A DNA stretch of 64,000 nucleotides from JAQVEM01 sp964603595 (lineage in GTDB: Bacteria; Actinomycetota; Humimicrobiia; Humimicrobiales; Humimicrobiaceae): positions 186,001 to 250,000 of the forward strand of contig CAZRVN010000003.1 in the NCBI GenBank assembly GCA_964603595.1, read 5' to 3'. The translations under genes and the position numbers were made by a program. The notes under the pieces were generated by a model. The model was not told where the DNA came from and ran no database searches. It was given only the letters and a program-made list of their open reading frames with translations. Shown one piece after another: positions 26,888 through 35,650 of this stretch (the first letter of the stretch is position 1; the number at the start of each line of letters is the position of its first letter).

Positions 26888-27727
26888 TTGAAATATTTGA
26901 AGGAAATTCTGCTTTTAAAAAAGAAAGAAATAGAAGAAATCAGGGAAATAAGAGGGATTAAAAAGGACGTACTGCAAGTAGAATCCGAAAAAGGAGGCAT
27001 TGAAGAAAAAAATAGAAGCAGAAAGGGACGTTTTGTAAAAGAAATTGATAAAGGCAAAGTAAACATTATTGCCGAGATAAAAAGGGCGTCTCCTTCCAGG
27101 GGGATTATTAATGAAAAACTTGATATTGAGAAAACAGCCCTGCTTTATGACAGGTTTAAAAGCTTTATCTGCGGAATTTCTGTTCTTACGGAATCACTGT
27201 ATTTTAAAGGAAATACAGTAGATATAGCTGCTGTTAAGCAAAAAACAAAATTGCCGGTTTTAAGGAAAGATTTTATTTTTAATGAAGCCCAGATTTACCA
27301 GAGTGCTGAGCTTGGAGCTGATTGCATTTTGTTAATAAGTTCAATCATGGGTTCCAGGAAGTTAAAAAATCTTTATAGTCTGGCTTCTAATATCGGGCTT
27401 GATGTGCTGGTTGAAGTCCATACTACCGGGGAGCTTGATAAGGCACTTGATATCGGAGCAGAACTAATAGGTATAAATAACCGCAACCTGAAAAATATGA
27501 AAGTAGATGGGAAGAGAATTTATGGTTTTTTAAATTATAGAAGGCGGGAACTTTCTGATAAAATTTTAGTCTGTGAAAGCGGTGTTAAGGACGTTGAATA
27601 TATTAAAGAGCTGTTTTTAAATGGAATAAATACTTTTCTGATCGGAGAGTATTTTATGGCAGGAAACCAGCTTGAGAAAACCCTGAAATATATGGAACTG
27701 GAGCTGGGAAAGGATAACCTGGTATAA
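26888..27727 (+). CDS. trpC: Indole-3-glycerol phosphate synthase
   Basis: The start is TTG. TrpC closes the indole ring of CdRP. The (beta/alpha)8 barrel is recognised from AEIKRASPSRGII near residue 61 (catalytic Lys), SVLTESLYFKG, LRKDFIFNEAQIYQS near residue 124, ADCILLISSIM, VEVHTTGELDKAL, GINNRNLKNMKVD and LVCESGVKD near residue 232. The first 50 residues are lysine- and glutamate-rich and more variable than usual. The length of 279 is slightly above the family average. It is a separate gene from trpF. Confidence 0.95.
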   Translation: MKYLKEILLLKKKEIEEIREIRGIKKDVLQVESEKGGIEEKNRSRKGRFVKEIDKGKVNIIAEIKRASPSRGIINEKLDIEKTALLYDRFKSFICGISVLTESLYFKGNTVDIAAVKQKTKLPVLRKDFIFNEAQIYQSAELGADCILLISSIMGSRKLKNLYSLASNIGLDVLVEVHTTGELDKALDIGAELIGINNRNLKNMKVDGKRIYGFLNYRRRELSDKILVCESGVKDVEYIKELFLNGINTFLIGEYFMAGNQLEKTLKYMELELGKDNLV

Positions 27728-27769
27728 AGGCGTAAAGATAAAAGATTATTAAAATAGGAGAGATTTTAT

Positions 27770-28462
27770 ATGGTCTGGGTAAAAATATGCGGAATTACAA
27801 ATTTAGAAGATGCCAGGATAGTATCCCGTTTAGGAGCGGATGCCATGGGATTTATTCTGTCCACCGATAGTCCCAGGAGAATAGAATTGAATAAGGCAAA
27901 AGCAATAATTGATGCTCTTTTTAAAGGGAAAGATAAAATTTCAACGGTGGGGGTATTTGTAAATGAAAAAATAATAGATATACTTGAGTGTTCAAGAAGG
28001 TTGAAGCTTGATTATGCCCAGCTTTCAGGTGATGAGGACAGCACTTTTTTAAAAAATTTAAAAGATGCATCAAAGGGGTTAAAAATTATAAAGGCCATAA
28101 GGATAGAAAATGGAGATAAGGCTGTTAGAGATACCGGTGCAGGGATAAGGAAAATAAATGAAGGGCTGGAAAGCGCGGAGCGTTTTGCAGATTTTATATT
28201 GCTGGATAGTTATAAAAAAGATATTTATGGAGGAACAGGGATAACTTTTAACTGGAAAGTTGCAAAGGATTGCAGCAGCAGGATTCCGGTTATATTGTCA
28301 GGAGGGCTTGAGCCCGGAAATGTTAAGAAGGCTATGGATATTGCGGAACCGTTCGGGGTTGATGCATCATCGCGGCTGGAGCTTTATCCGGGTAAAAAAG
28401 ACCCGGAGAAATTAAGGGAGTTTATAAATATTGTAAGGGCGGTAACAGGACGGAGAACATAA
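27770..28462 (+). CDS. trpF: Phosphoribosylanthranilate isomerase
   Basis: TrpF performs the Amadori rearrangement of PRA to CdRP. The protein opens with VKICGITNLEDARIVSRLGA, with the catalytic Cys at residue 7, and has GFILSTDSPRRI. The catalytic Asp lies in FILLDSYKKDIYGGTGITFNW near residue 147. LSGGLEPGNVKKAM and VDASSRLELYPGKKDPEKL close the barrel. The usual ending is SSGVE and here is ASSRLE. An AGGAGAG site precedes the ATG. Confidence 0.95.
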   Translation: MVWVKICGITNLEDARIVSRLGADAMGFILSTDSPRRIELNKAKAIIDALFKGKDKISTVGVFVNEKIIDILECSRRLKLDYAQLSGDEDSTFLKNLKDASKGLKIIKAIRIENGDKAVRDTGAGIRKINEGLESAERFADFILLDSYKKDIYGGTGITFNWKVAKDCSSRIPVILSGGLEPGNVKKAMDIAEPFGVDASSRLELYPGKKDPEKLREFINIVRAVTGRRT

Positions 28463-28500
28463 AAAATATTATAGGATTTTAAAGGGATTTTTTAATAGAC

Positions 28501-29727
28501 ATGGAAAAAGATAAAAGAAAATTTAAAAAAACAGGGAAAAATAATTTTAAAAGCAGAAAAAATTATGGCTATAGAAATGGATACTTTGGGGAATTTGGTG
28601 GTATGTATGTACCTGAAATACTTATGGGTGCATTAAAAGAGCTTGAGGAGAATTATTTCAGGTATAAGAATGACAGGAATTTCCAGAAAGAACTGTCCTT
28701 TTATTTAAAAAATTATGTAGGAAGGCCAACACCTCTTTATTATGCAGAAAGGCTTACCCGCAAATTAGGCGGAGCAAGGATATATCTAAAACGTGAAGAC
28801 CTGTGCCATCTTGGGGCTCATAAAATTAATAATACCATCGGGCAGGTTCTTCTGGCCCGGAAAATGGGAAAAAAATTTATAATTGCAGAAACAGGCGCAG
28901 GGCAGCACGGTGTAGCAACTGCTGCTGCTGCGGCGCTATTTAATATGGGCTGTAAAATTTTTATGGGGACTAAAGACATAAAGAGGCAGTCATCCAATGT
29001 ATATAGGATGAAACTTATGGGCGCGGAAGTGATAGAAGTTTCTTCGGGAAGCATGACTTTAAAAGATGCGGTCAATGAAGCTCTTCGTTACTGGGTGTCA
29101 AGGGTGGATGATACTTTCTATGTCATGGGTTCGGTGGTAGGTCCCCATCCTTATCCCACTATGGTCAGGAATTTTCAGGTAATTATCGGCAAAGAAACAA
29201 AAAAACAGATACTTGCTGCAGAGGGAAGACTTCCTGATTACATTGTAGCATGTGTTGGGGGAGGGAGTAATTCCATAGGTATATTCTATCCGTTCCTGAA
29301 AAATACTGATACTTTAAAACTTATAGGAGTTGAAGCAGGAGGAAAAGGAATTAAAAGCGGAAAACACGGGGCAACATTAAGTTATGGTGACAGAGGTGTG
29401 TTCCATGGTGCATATAGTTATATATTACAGGATAATTATGGCCAGATAGAAGAAGCTTATTCTGTTTCAGCAGGCCTTGATTATCCGGGTGTGGGTCCCG
29501 AGCATGCTTATTTTAAAGAAAAAGGGATAGTAGAATATGAGTATATAGTAGATAGCGAAGCTCTGGAAGCATTCAGGACACTATCGCTTTACGAGGGGAT
29601 AATCCCTGCCTATGAGAGTGCCCACGCGCTGGCTTATGTTGAGAAGCTGGCTCCGGAGCTGGATAAAGATAAAATAATAGTTGTGAATTTATCGGGACGT
29701 GGTGATAAGGATATTGAAGTAAAATAA
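28501..29727 (+). CDS. trpB: Tryptophan synthase beta subunit
   Basis: TrpB condenses indole with serine using PLP. The PLP lysine is Lys108 in HLGAHKINN. ETGAGQHGVATA (near residue 137) and the phosphate loop CVGGGSNSIG (near residue 257) are intact, and it ends in NLSGRGDKD. The first 22 residues are a lysine-rich extension not usual in the family. The first clear conserved strand is GYFGEFGGMYVPE. It is a TrpB1-type enzyme because it is encoded next to trpA and has the residues that contact the alpha subunit. Confidence 0.97.
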   Translation: MEKDKRKFKKTGKNNFKSRKNYGYRNGYFGEFGGMYVPEILMGALKELEENYFRYKNDRNFQKELSFYLKNYVGRPTPLYYAERLTRKLGGARIYLKREDLCHLGAHKINNTIGQVLLARKMGKKFIIAETGAGQHGVATAAAAALFNMGCKIFMGTKDIKRQSSNVYRMKLMGAEVIEVSSGSMTLKDAVNEALRYWVSRVDDTFYVMGSVVGPHPYPTMVRNFQVIIGKETKKQILAAEGRLPDYIVACVGGGSNSIGIFYPFLKNTDTLKLIGVEAGGKGIKSGKHGATLSYGDRGVFHGAYSYILQDNYGQIEEAYSVSAGLDYPGVGPEHAYFKEKGIVEYEYIVDSEALEAFRTLSLYEGIIPAYESAHALAYVEKLAPELDKDKIIVVNLSGRGDKDIEVK

Positions 29728-29792
29728 ATATCAGATGTTAAATATTAAAAAAACAGGCAGGGCTTTAAGCCGTAGCTTTTTTAAGGTGAAAT

Positions 29793-30605
29793 ATGAATAA
29801 AGATAATAACAGTGTTATAGAAAAGGTGTTTAAGGATTTAAGGAAGAATAAACAGAAAGCTTTTATTCCGTTTATAACCTGTGGCTTCCCCAGCATGGAG
29901 GGTTTCCTTGAATTGTTTAAGATTCTGGATAGAAATAATGCGGATATAATAGAGGTTGGTATTCCATTCTCAGATCCTCTGGCAGATGGGCCGGTTATTC
30001 AGGCAACTTCTAAGATTGCCCTGGAAAATGGGATAAATACCGATGTTATTTTTAAGTATTTGACAAGAGCAAGGGAGGAAAGCAGCAAGCCCATAGTGAT
30101 TATGACTTACTTTAACACCGTTTACCGTTATGGAGTGGAAAAGTTTTTAAAAAAATCTAAAGGGGCCGGAGTAAATGGTATCATAGTACCTGATTTACCA
30201 CTGGAAGAATTTAAGTATTATTTTAAAGATTTTAAAGAAGCGAATATAGATAACATAATGTTTGCTTCTCTGACTTCAAGCAGGGAAAGACTTATGGCTG
30301 TTGCCAGAAAAAGCAGGGGATTTATATACTGTATTTCAGTAAAAGGTGTAACTGGCGTTAGAAATAATGTAAATCCTGAAGTTATAAGTTTTTTAAAGGG
30401 CTTGAGGAAAATAACAGAACTGCCGCTGGCGCTGGGTTTTGGGCTTTCTAACAGGAAGCAGATTGCTCAGATCAAAGACTATTGCGATGGGGTTATAATA
30501 GGAAGCAAGATCTTGTCTCTGGTGCTTGAAGCAGATGACTTTAAAGACGGTATTAAAAAAGTAGAGAGTTTCATATCTGGTGTCAGCGATGTATTAAAAT
30601 TTTAA
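29793..30605 (+). CDS. trpA: Tryptophan synthase alpha subunit
   Basis: TrpA cleaves indole-3-glycerol phosphate and channels indole to TrpB. Catalytic Glu54 (in IIEVGIPFSDP) and Asp65 (in DPLADGPVIQ) are present, as are MTYFNTVYRYG near residue 106, GIIVPDLPLEE, YCISVKGVTGVR near residue 176 and GFGLSNRKQI. The length of 270 is normal. It is the last gene of the operon. Confidence 0.96.
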   Translation: MNKDNNSVIEKVFKDLRKNKQKAFIPFITCGFPSMEGFLELFKILDRNNADIIEVGIPFSDPLADGPVIQATSKIALENGINTDVIFKYLTRAREESSKPIVIMTYFNTVYRYGVEKFLKKSKGAGVNGIIVPDLPLEEFKYYFKDFKEANIDNIMFASLTSSRERLMAVARKSRGFIYCISVKGVTGVRNNVNPEVISFLKGLRKITELPLALGFGLSNRKQIAQIKDYCDGVIIGSKILSLVLEADDFKDGIKKVESFISGVSDVLKF

Positions 30606-30610
30606 TATTT

Positions 30611-30633
30611 TTACATAAGGTATACTTATGTAA
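30611..30633 (+). terminator. Possible trp operon terminator hairpin
   Basis: A nine-base-pair stem (30611-30619 with 30625-30633) has the loop GTATA. It is AT-rich and lacks an immediate T-run (the bases after it are TTGATATTGTTTTC), so it is a weak candidate, placed six bases after the trpA stop codon. Confidence 0.35.
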
Positions 30634-30793
30634 TTGATATTGTTTTCAATATTAAGGTTTGTTGGAATAGATTATTATTTTTTAAAAATTTTATTCATTT
30701 TATGTCTAATATGTTTTTGGAAGAGTATATTTAATAAATTATTGACCGCAATTCCAAATCCTTCAAATTTATCAGCACATTCTACTTGATTCT

Positions 30794-31405
30794 TTATTTT
30801 TTCTTTTCAAATATAAATTCACAATGATCTTTCCCATACGCAATGGTATTTTCCCACGAGCTCCCACGATGAAATTTAAGCTCTGGAAAAGCTTTTGAAT
30901 AAAATTCTTTATCTACTTCGCAAAATAGTCTGGTTAATTCTGAAGTTCCTGTCTCGGTAAAGAAACCGTGGAAGGGACATCTAGTAACAACACGATGGCA
31001 AATGTTATCATTCCGTTTTACATATTCCCTATTGCAAAATCGACCCGCTCCCTTTTTATCAACTAAATCAAGATAACTTATAAGTAACTTCATAGGTTTC
31101 TTGCCGGAAATCTTTAAGGACTGTAAAAGTGCCATTGGTTCATTACAACCAATAGGAACTATTATTTTTCTCATTATCTCAAAAGCCTTTTCTTTATCAA
31201 ATTTTGCCTGAAGTTCTATATATGAAGCAGTAACAAGAGAAAGGCGTTTGATAAGTCCTGTTTCGGTGTTCTTAATTTTTGCCCAGTGAGTTTTTTTAAA
31301 TATAGCATTTTTTCTAATCAAGCATCTGGCTAAGAGTATAGGCCATAACCATCCAATTTCTTTGCTCAAAACAGACTTTGTAATTTTAATCTCCTCGATT
31401 TTCAT
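30794..31405 (-). CDS. L-2-amino-thiazoline-4-carboxylic acid hydrolase family protein
   Basis: The 203-residue protein matches the ATC hydrolase family pattern near its end: CPFHGFFTETGTSELTRLFC near residue 143, EVDKEFYSKAFPELKFHRGS and a closing GKDHCEFIF. Family members cleave a ring C-N bond of a thiazoline in cysteine synthesis in some Pseudomonas. In most bacteria the true substrate is unknown and the family is mainly found in anaerobes. The ATG sits behind a GAGGAG-type site. The gene is opposite in direction to the trp operon and lies in a more AT-rich patch with the SRPBCC gene, suggesting acquisition. Confidence 0.75.
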   Translation of the reverse strand: MKIEEIKITKSVLSKEIGWLWPILLARCLIRKNAIFKKTHWAKIKNTETGLIKRLSLVTASYIELQAKFDKEKAFEIMRKIIVPIGCNEPMALLQSLKISGKKPMKLLISYLDLVDKKGAGRFCNREYVKRNDNICHRVVTRCPFHGFFTETGTSELTRLFCEVDKEFYSKAFPELKFHRGSSWENTIAYGKDHCEFIFEKKK

Positions 31406-31542
31406 ACTCTTCCTACTTGTAAAAAAGTTTCATACTTATATTCTCAAAATAAATATGGGAATAGTCTCCATTTATTTACATTCTTTATTAATTTACGTTT
31501 TCTCAAACAATTACACAAATGATGTAGTGTTTCGTTCCCCTA

Positions 31543-32010
31543 TTAATCCATTTCTAATATCCTTTTTAAGTTTAAATTGTCTTCTTCCATATCCTTTTTA
31601 ATTAAAGGAAACCAGGATTTAAGCAGTTTTAAAATTAAATTTGAGATAATATTTGCTCTAAACCCAAAACTTTCAATATGAGTAAAAATACAAATGTCTC
31701 CTTTAGTTTTCCCGATAAATGATATTCGTGTCCCAATAAGTCGACCAAGCCAATGTACAGATTCAAAATCAGTCCTCCAACTCCGATTCTTTTTTTCTAT
31801 ATTAGTGATTTTACATTTGATTTTGAACCACTTCCCATCAACACATTCCTCAAAGTAAACAATGTCTCCTTCATCCAAGCCTCCAGTTACTTTTATGAAT
31901 TTCTTATGATTTGGATGCCACTTTGTAAAATTCTTATCGAGAGTTTTAAACCAATTAAAAATCTTATCAGGTGTTGTTTTTATTTCTATTGAATCTTTTA
32001 GAGTAATCAT
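31543..32010 (-). CDS. SRPBCC (START-like) domain protein
   Basis: The 155-residue protein starts DSIEIKTTPDKIFNWFKTLD, the classical beginning of a SRPBCC/polyketide-cyclase-like helix-grip fold, and follows with WHPNHKKFIKVTGG, a beta sheet and a long C-terminal helix (about 120-152). Such proteins bind small hydrophobic ligands or act on them. The helix carries alternating hydrophobic residues as expected. No partner gene gives a clue to the ligand. It lies 137 bases upstream of the ATC hydrolase gene on the same strand. Confidence 0.7.
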   Translation of the reverse strand: MITLKDSIEIKTTPDKIFNWFKTLDKNFTKWHPNHKKFIKVTGGLDEGDIVYFEECVDGKWFKIKCKITNIEKKNRSWRTDFESVHWLGRLIGTRISFIGKTKGDICIFTHIESFGFRANIISNLILKLLKSWFPLIKKDMEEDNLNLKRILEMD

Positions 32011-32164
32011 ATCTTAATTTCTTCTTTCAATGGTTATTTATTTTTTCCCTTTGGATAAACAGATATACAAATTCTATATAGACTTATTTCCTTTTTTATT
32101 ATTATGTTAGATTTTTTACTAAACTGTCAATAAAAATTTATTATTTTGAATACGAAGGTAAGTT

Positions 32165-32330
32165 ATTCTAAGGTAAAAATGTTCTGGGATTAGCCGATAC
32201 CCCGTTTACCTTACTTTGTAATGAAGATGGGTACCTGTGCTTACACCTGTATTTCCCATAAGACTGATTAAATCTCCCTGTCTGGTAATATATATTTAAA
32301 GGTTTGCCCTAAATAAAATAGTGAAATGAG
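32165..32330 (-). pseudogene. Remnant of an M23 (LytM) peptidase gene
   Basis: On the reverse strand, frame of 32257-32259, the reading GDLISLMGNTGVSTGT is followed by HLHYKVR. This is the zinc-binding end of an M23 peptidase (usual form GSTGxSTGPHLHFEVR). The frame is broken by TAA at 32206-32208 and by an earlier TAA before IYITRQ. The bases after the first stop would go on as TGYRLIPEHFYL, which resembles the family ending. No start codon or HxxxD half is preserved. It is most likely a decayed gene fragment. The rest of 32011-32470 holds no other gene; it must contain the promoter of the GT2 gene at 32471. Confidence 0.6.
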
Positions 32331-32470
32331 ACCTGTTGTTTAGGCATAAAATAAATCAATTACTACTAGCTTATGAGCCTTTATTTTATTATTTTTGAAT
32401 ATAATATTAAAATAATATAATTTATAGTATCTCTAAATAGTTTAATAGATGTATAATTTAAATTAAAGAA

Positions 32471-33370
32471 ATGCCGGATTTTAAGAAGGGTAAAAAAATT
32501 AAAGATTTAGTGATAAGCATAGTCAGCTATAATAGTCTGTCTTTTTTAAAGGAGTGTCTGGATTCCATATTAGAAAATCCGCCAGAAAAAGATTACCAGA
32601 TTATTGTGGTTGATAATGCTTCCAGCGACGGAACTGTTGGATTTATAAGAAGAAATTATCCCGGAATAACACTTATAGCGAATAACAAGAATATAGGATT
32701 TGCTGCAGCTAACAATAAGGCTATAAAAAAATCTAATTCGAAGTATGTACTTTTGATAAATAGCGACTGCATTGTTTATAAAAATTCACTTGACGGCCTG
32801 ATAAATTTTATGGAGGAAAATCCGGAAGCAGGTGCAACGGGGCCGAAGATAGTCAATAGTGATGGCACTATCCAATTATCTTGCAGGAGATTCCCGTCTA
32901 TGTTCAATGCCGCAGCCCATACTATACTGGGGGATATATTTCCCCGGAACCCTTTTTCAAGAAAATACAAGCTTGCTGATATATGCAGGAATAAGCCCCT
33001 GAAGGTGGACTGGGTCTCGGGTTCCTGTATGATTATAAGAAAGGAAGCTCTGGAGGATACCGGATTTCTTGATGAAAGATACTTTATGTATGTGGAAGAC
33101 CTTGATATTTGCTACAGGATGCGGCAAAAGAAATGGGAAGTATATTATTACCCAGACGCTGAAGTGATGCATCATACCGCAGGAAGCGCAGGAAGCGGCA
33201 GATTGGGGAAAATCAAATCAAGTTTCAGGATGCAGAAAAGTGTTTTTTATTTTTTCTGGAAAAATTACAGGAGAAGCTTAAAAATAATATTTATGCCTGC
33301 TATAATACTTATTCTTGGATTAAGAATGTTTTTTGCTACTATAAAAAGCCTTTTCCCGGATAAGAAATAA
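32471..33370 (+). CDS. Family 2 glycosyltransferase (rhamnosyltransferase-like)
   Basis: The 299-residue protein shows VISIVSYNSLSFLKECLDSI, VVDNASSDGTV near residue 47, LLINSDCIVYK near residue 95, WVSGSCMIIRKEAL near residue 182 and the YVEDLDICYRMRQK motif near residue 207. The C-terminus has a hydrophobic helix. The neighbouring genes for GDP-D-rhamnose synthesis make a D-rhamnosyltransferase a reasonable guess. This is inference, because the donor cannot be read from the motif set. Confidence 0.8.
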   Translation: MPDFKKGKKIKDLVISIVSYNSLSFLKECLDSILENPPEKDYQIIVVDNASSDGTVGFIRRNYPGITLIANNKNIGFAAANNKAIKKSNSKYVLLINSDCIVYKNSLDGLINFMEENPEAGATGPKIVNSDGTIQLSCRRFPSMFNAAAHTILGDIFPRNPFSRKYKLADICRNKPLKVDWVSGSCMIIRKEALEDTGFLDERYFMYVEDLDICYRMRQKKWEVYYYPDAEVMHHTAGSAGSGRLGKIKSSFRMQKSVFYFFWKNYRRSLKIIFMPAIILILGLRMFFATIKSLFPDKK

Positions 33371-33481
33371 TGAGATATACGGTTGTTGCAAAATGGCCGG
33401 TGGATTTATGGGTTTTTTATATAAAAATTTTATATTAAAATAATCACATAGATTTATATAAAGTAGAGAGGGAATGAATTT

Positions 33482-34441
33482 TTGAAAATTTTAATAACCG
33501 GAATTGCAGGATTTGTGGGGGAACATCTTGCCTCTTTTCTTATGAATGAGGGAAAGCATAGTATTACCGGTATTGACCTGGATTTTGGAAATTTTAATTC
33601 CGGTGGTAGATTGTCCAGAGAAATAGAACTTGTCAGGGTTGATCTGACAGACAGGGATAGGGTTTTTAATGTTATTAAAAAGTTAAAACCGGATCAGATA
33701 TACCACCTGGCAGCTCAGAGTTCGGTTAGCTATTCCTGGGAGAATCCTCTGGAAACTTTCAGGATTAATGTTTTTGGTAGCATAAATATTTTAGAGAGCA
33801 TTAGGAAGCATTGCCCCGGCTGCAGGCTAATTGCGGCATGCACAGCTGAAGAATACGGTGAAGCAGAAGATAAAGATAAAGCTATAGATGAGAATTGTAA
33901 CATCTATCCGGAGAATCCCTATGCAGTAAGCAAATCTTCGCTTGATTTTCTTTGTTCAATTTATTATAAAGCATACGGGCTTCCGGTGTTTATAGCCAGG
34001 TCTTTCAATCTTATAGGGCCCGGACAGTCGGAAGGATTTGTTGCCTCCGACTTTGCCAGGCAGGTAGCCCTGATAGAAAAAGGAAGGCAGGAGCCAGTAA
34101 TAGAGGTTGGGAACCTTGAACCTTACAGGGACTTTCTGGATGTAAGGGATGCTGTTAAAGCATACTATTATATTATGAATAAAGAAAAAAGTGACCAGGT
34201 TTATAATATCTGCTCGGGAGAAAAGAGAAGGATATCGGAATTGCTGGATATTCTTTTATCTATAAGCAAAAGGAATGATATTAAAGTAAAAGTTGACCGG
34301 AGTAAATTCAGGTTAATTGATGTTAGGATGATATACGGGGATAATAGTAAATTAAAGAAACAAACTGGCTGGAGTCCTGATTATTCTATTGAAGATTCAC
34401 TCAGGGATACGCTTGTTTACTGGAGAAAAAAAATTAGTTAG
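33482..34441 (+). CDS. NAD(P)-dependent sugar epimerase/reductase, GDP-4-keto-6-deoxy-D-mannose reductase-like
   Basis: The start is TTG, nine bases after a GAGGGA site. The Rossmann motif is GIAGFVGEHL (7-16). The catalytic YxxxK is in ENPYAVSKSSLD near residue 144. The acidic end of the second strand (ITGIDLDF) fits NAD(P) choice. RSFNLIGPGQSEGFVASDFA and YRDFLDVRDAV match RMD-type reductases, which reduce the GMD product to GDP-D-rhamnose. Next to gmd, that is the best assignment. A TxxxE change (AACTAEEYG, usually SSAEVYG) is visible near the active-site serine position. GDP-fucose synthase is less likely. Confidence 0.75.
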   Translation: MKILITGIAGFVGEHLASFLMNEGKHSITGIDLDFGNFNSGGRLSREIELVRVDLTDRDRVFNVIKKLKPDQIYHLAAQSSVSYSWENPLETFRINVFGSINILESIRKHCPGCRLIAACTAEEYGEAEDKDKAIDENCNIYPENPYAVSKSSLDFLCSIYYKAYGLPVFIARSFNLIGPGQSEGFVASDFARQVALIEKGRQEPVIEVGNLEPYRDFLDVRDAVKAYYYIMNKEKSDQVYNICSGEKRRISELLDILLSISKRNDIKVKVDRSKFRLIDVRMIYGDNSKLKKQTGWSPDYSIEDSLRDTLVYWRKKIS

Positions 34442-34472
34442 GTAAAATGATAAATTACTGTAAGGAGCTAAA

Positions 34473-35588
34473 TTGAAAGCAGTGATACTGGCAGGAGGGG
34501 AAGGAACAAGATTGCGTCCAATTACTTTTTTAAATCCAAAACCCATGCTTCCCCTTGCAAACAGGCCTTTCATGGAGAATTTTGTTTTGTGGCTTAAATC
34601 CCATAATGTAAAAGATATAATTTTTTCCGCAGGATACCTTTCAGAAGTTTTTAAAAACTATTTTGGGGATGGCAGGAAATTTGGGCTGAAAATCACTTTT
34701 GTTAAAGAAGACAAGCCGCTTGGCACCTGTGGCGGGGTGAAGAATGTAGAAAAATACCTGGGCAGTGATAGTTTTATGGTGTTTAATGGTGATATTCTTT
34801 CTTCACTTAATTTGACTGATATGATAGCTTTCCATAAGAAAAAAAAGGCGGATGTAACTATATCTGTAACCAGTACCGAGGACCCTTCGTCTTACGGCCT
34901 GGTGCCTGTTGACAGTAAAGGCAGGATTACAAGGTTTCTTGAGAAGCCGAAGGAGGAAGAGATTGTTACCGATCTGGTTAATGCCGGAATTTATGTTATG
35001 GAGCCACATATACTGAAAAATGTGCCGGAGGGTAAAAAGTACTCCTTTGAAAGACAGCTTTTTCCCGGCCTCCTGGAAAAGGGATACAGGGTTTTTGGTT
35101 ATGTTTTTAACTCTTACTGGCTTGATGTGGGGACACCCAGGAAATACCTGATGGCTAACTGGGATGTGCTATGTAAAAAGGTAAGTTTTAAATTTCCCTG
35201 CAGCGAAGTAATGAAAGGCATATGCGTAGGAATGGATACCAGGTATTCAGAAAGTAATTTTGTTTCGGGACCTGTAGTTATTGGCAATGGAACAAAAATA
35301 GAAAAAAATGCTAAAATAATGCCCCTGACTGTAATAGGGGATAACTGTTCTATATCAGAAGGCACAGAAATATCGGAGAGTGTCATTTTTAACAATTGTA
35401 AAATAGGGAAAAGATGCCATATAAAAAAAGCAATAATCTCCAATAATGTGAGTATTGGAGATAATGTTACAGTAAAGAACTATTCGGTAATTGGTGATAA
35501 TAGCAGTATAGGTGAAAATAATATATTGAAAAACGGCATTAGGATTGGTATAAATTCAAGTATTGCGAAAAGCCCTATTAACTTCTAG
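34473..35588 (+). CDS. NDP-sugar pyrophosphorylase, mannose-1-phosphate guanylyltransferase-like
   Basis: The start is TTG with AGGAG seven bases upstream. The nucleotidyltransferase signature AVILAGGEGTRLRPIT starts at residue 3, with PKPMLPLANRPFMEN, VFNGDIL near residue 107 and YWLDVGTPRKYL near residue 214. The C-terminal 120 residues are a left-handed beta-helix (hexapeptide) domain. This layout is that of actinobacterial-type GDP-mannose pyrophosphorylases. It shares its family with 41629-42765; only one of the two need act on mannose-1-phosphate. It is flanked by rmd-like and gmd genes. Confidence 0.8.
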   Translation: MKAVILAGGEGTRLRPITFLNPKPMLPLANRPFMENFVLWLKSHNVKDIIFSAGYLSEVFKNYFGDGRKFGLKITFVKEDKPLGTCGGVKNVEKYLGSDSFMVFNGDILSSLNLTDMIAFHKKKKADVTISVTSTEDPSSYGLVPVDSKGRITRFLEKPKEEEIVTDLVNAGIYVMEPHILKNVPEGKKYSFERQLFPGLLEKGYRVFGYVFNSYWLDVGTPRKYLMANWDVLCKKVSFKFPCSEVMKGICVGMDTRYSESNFVSGPVVIGNGTKIEKNAKIMPLTVIGDNCSISEGTEISESVIFNNCKIGKRCHIKKAIISNNVSIGDNVTVKNYSVIGDNSSIGENNILKNGIRIGINSSIAKSPINF

Positions 35589-35650
35589 CTTAAGCTTGAT
35601 GACTAAACAAGCTGGTTGGATAAATTTTTTTAGAATTGAGAGGAGTAAAA

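Noticed and set aside
32169..32213. Nine-base inverted repeat TAAGGTAAA/TTTACCTTA as a regulatory hairpin.
   Set aside because: It coincides with the M23 remnant and has no T-run or conserved placement; likely chance.
35636..35650. TTG at 35636 as the gmd start.
   Set aside because: The ribosome binding site AGGAG lies after it and five bases before the ATG at 35651.
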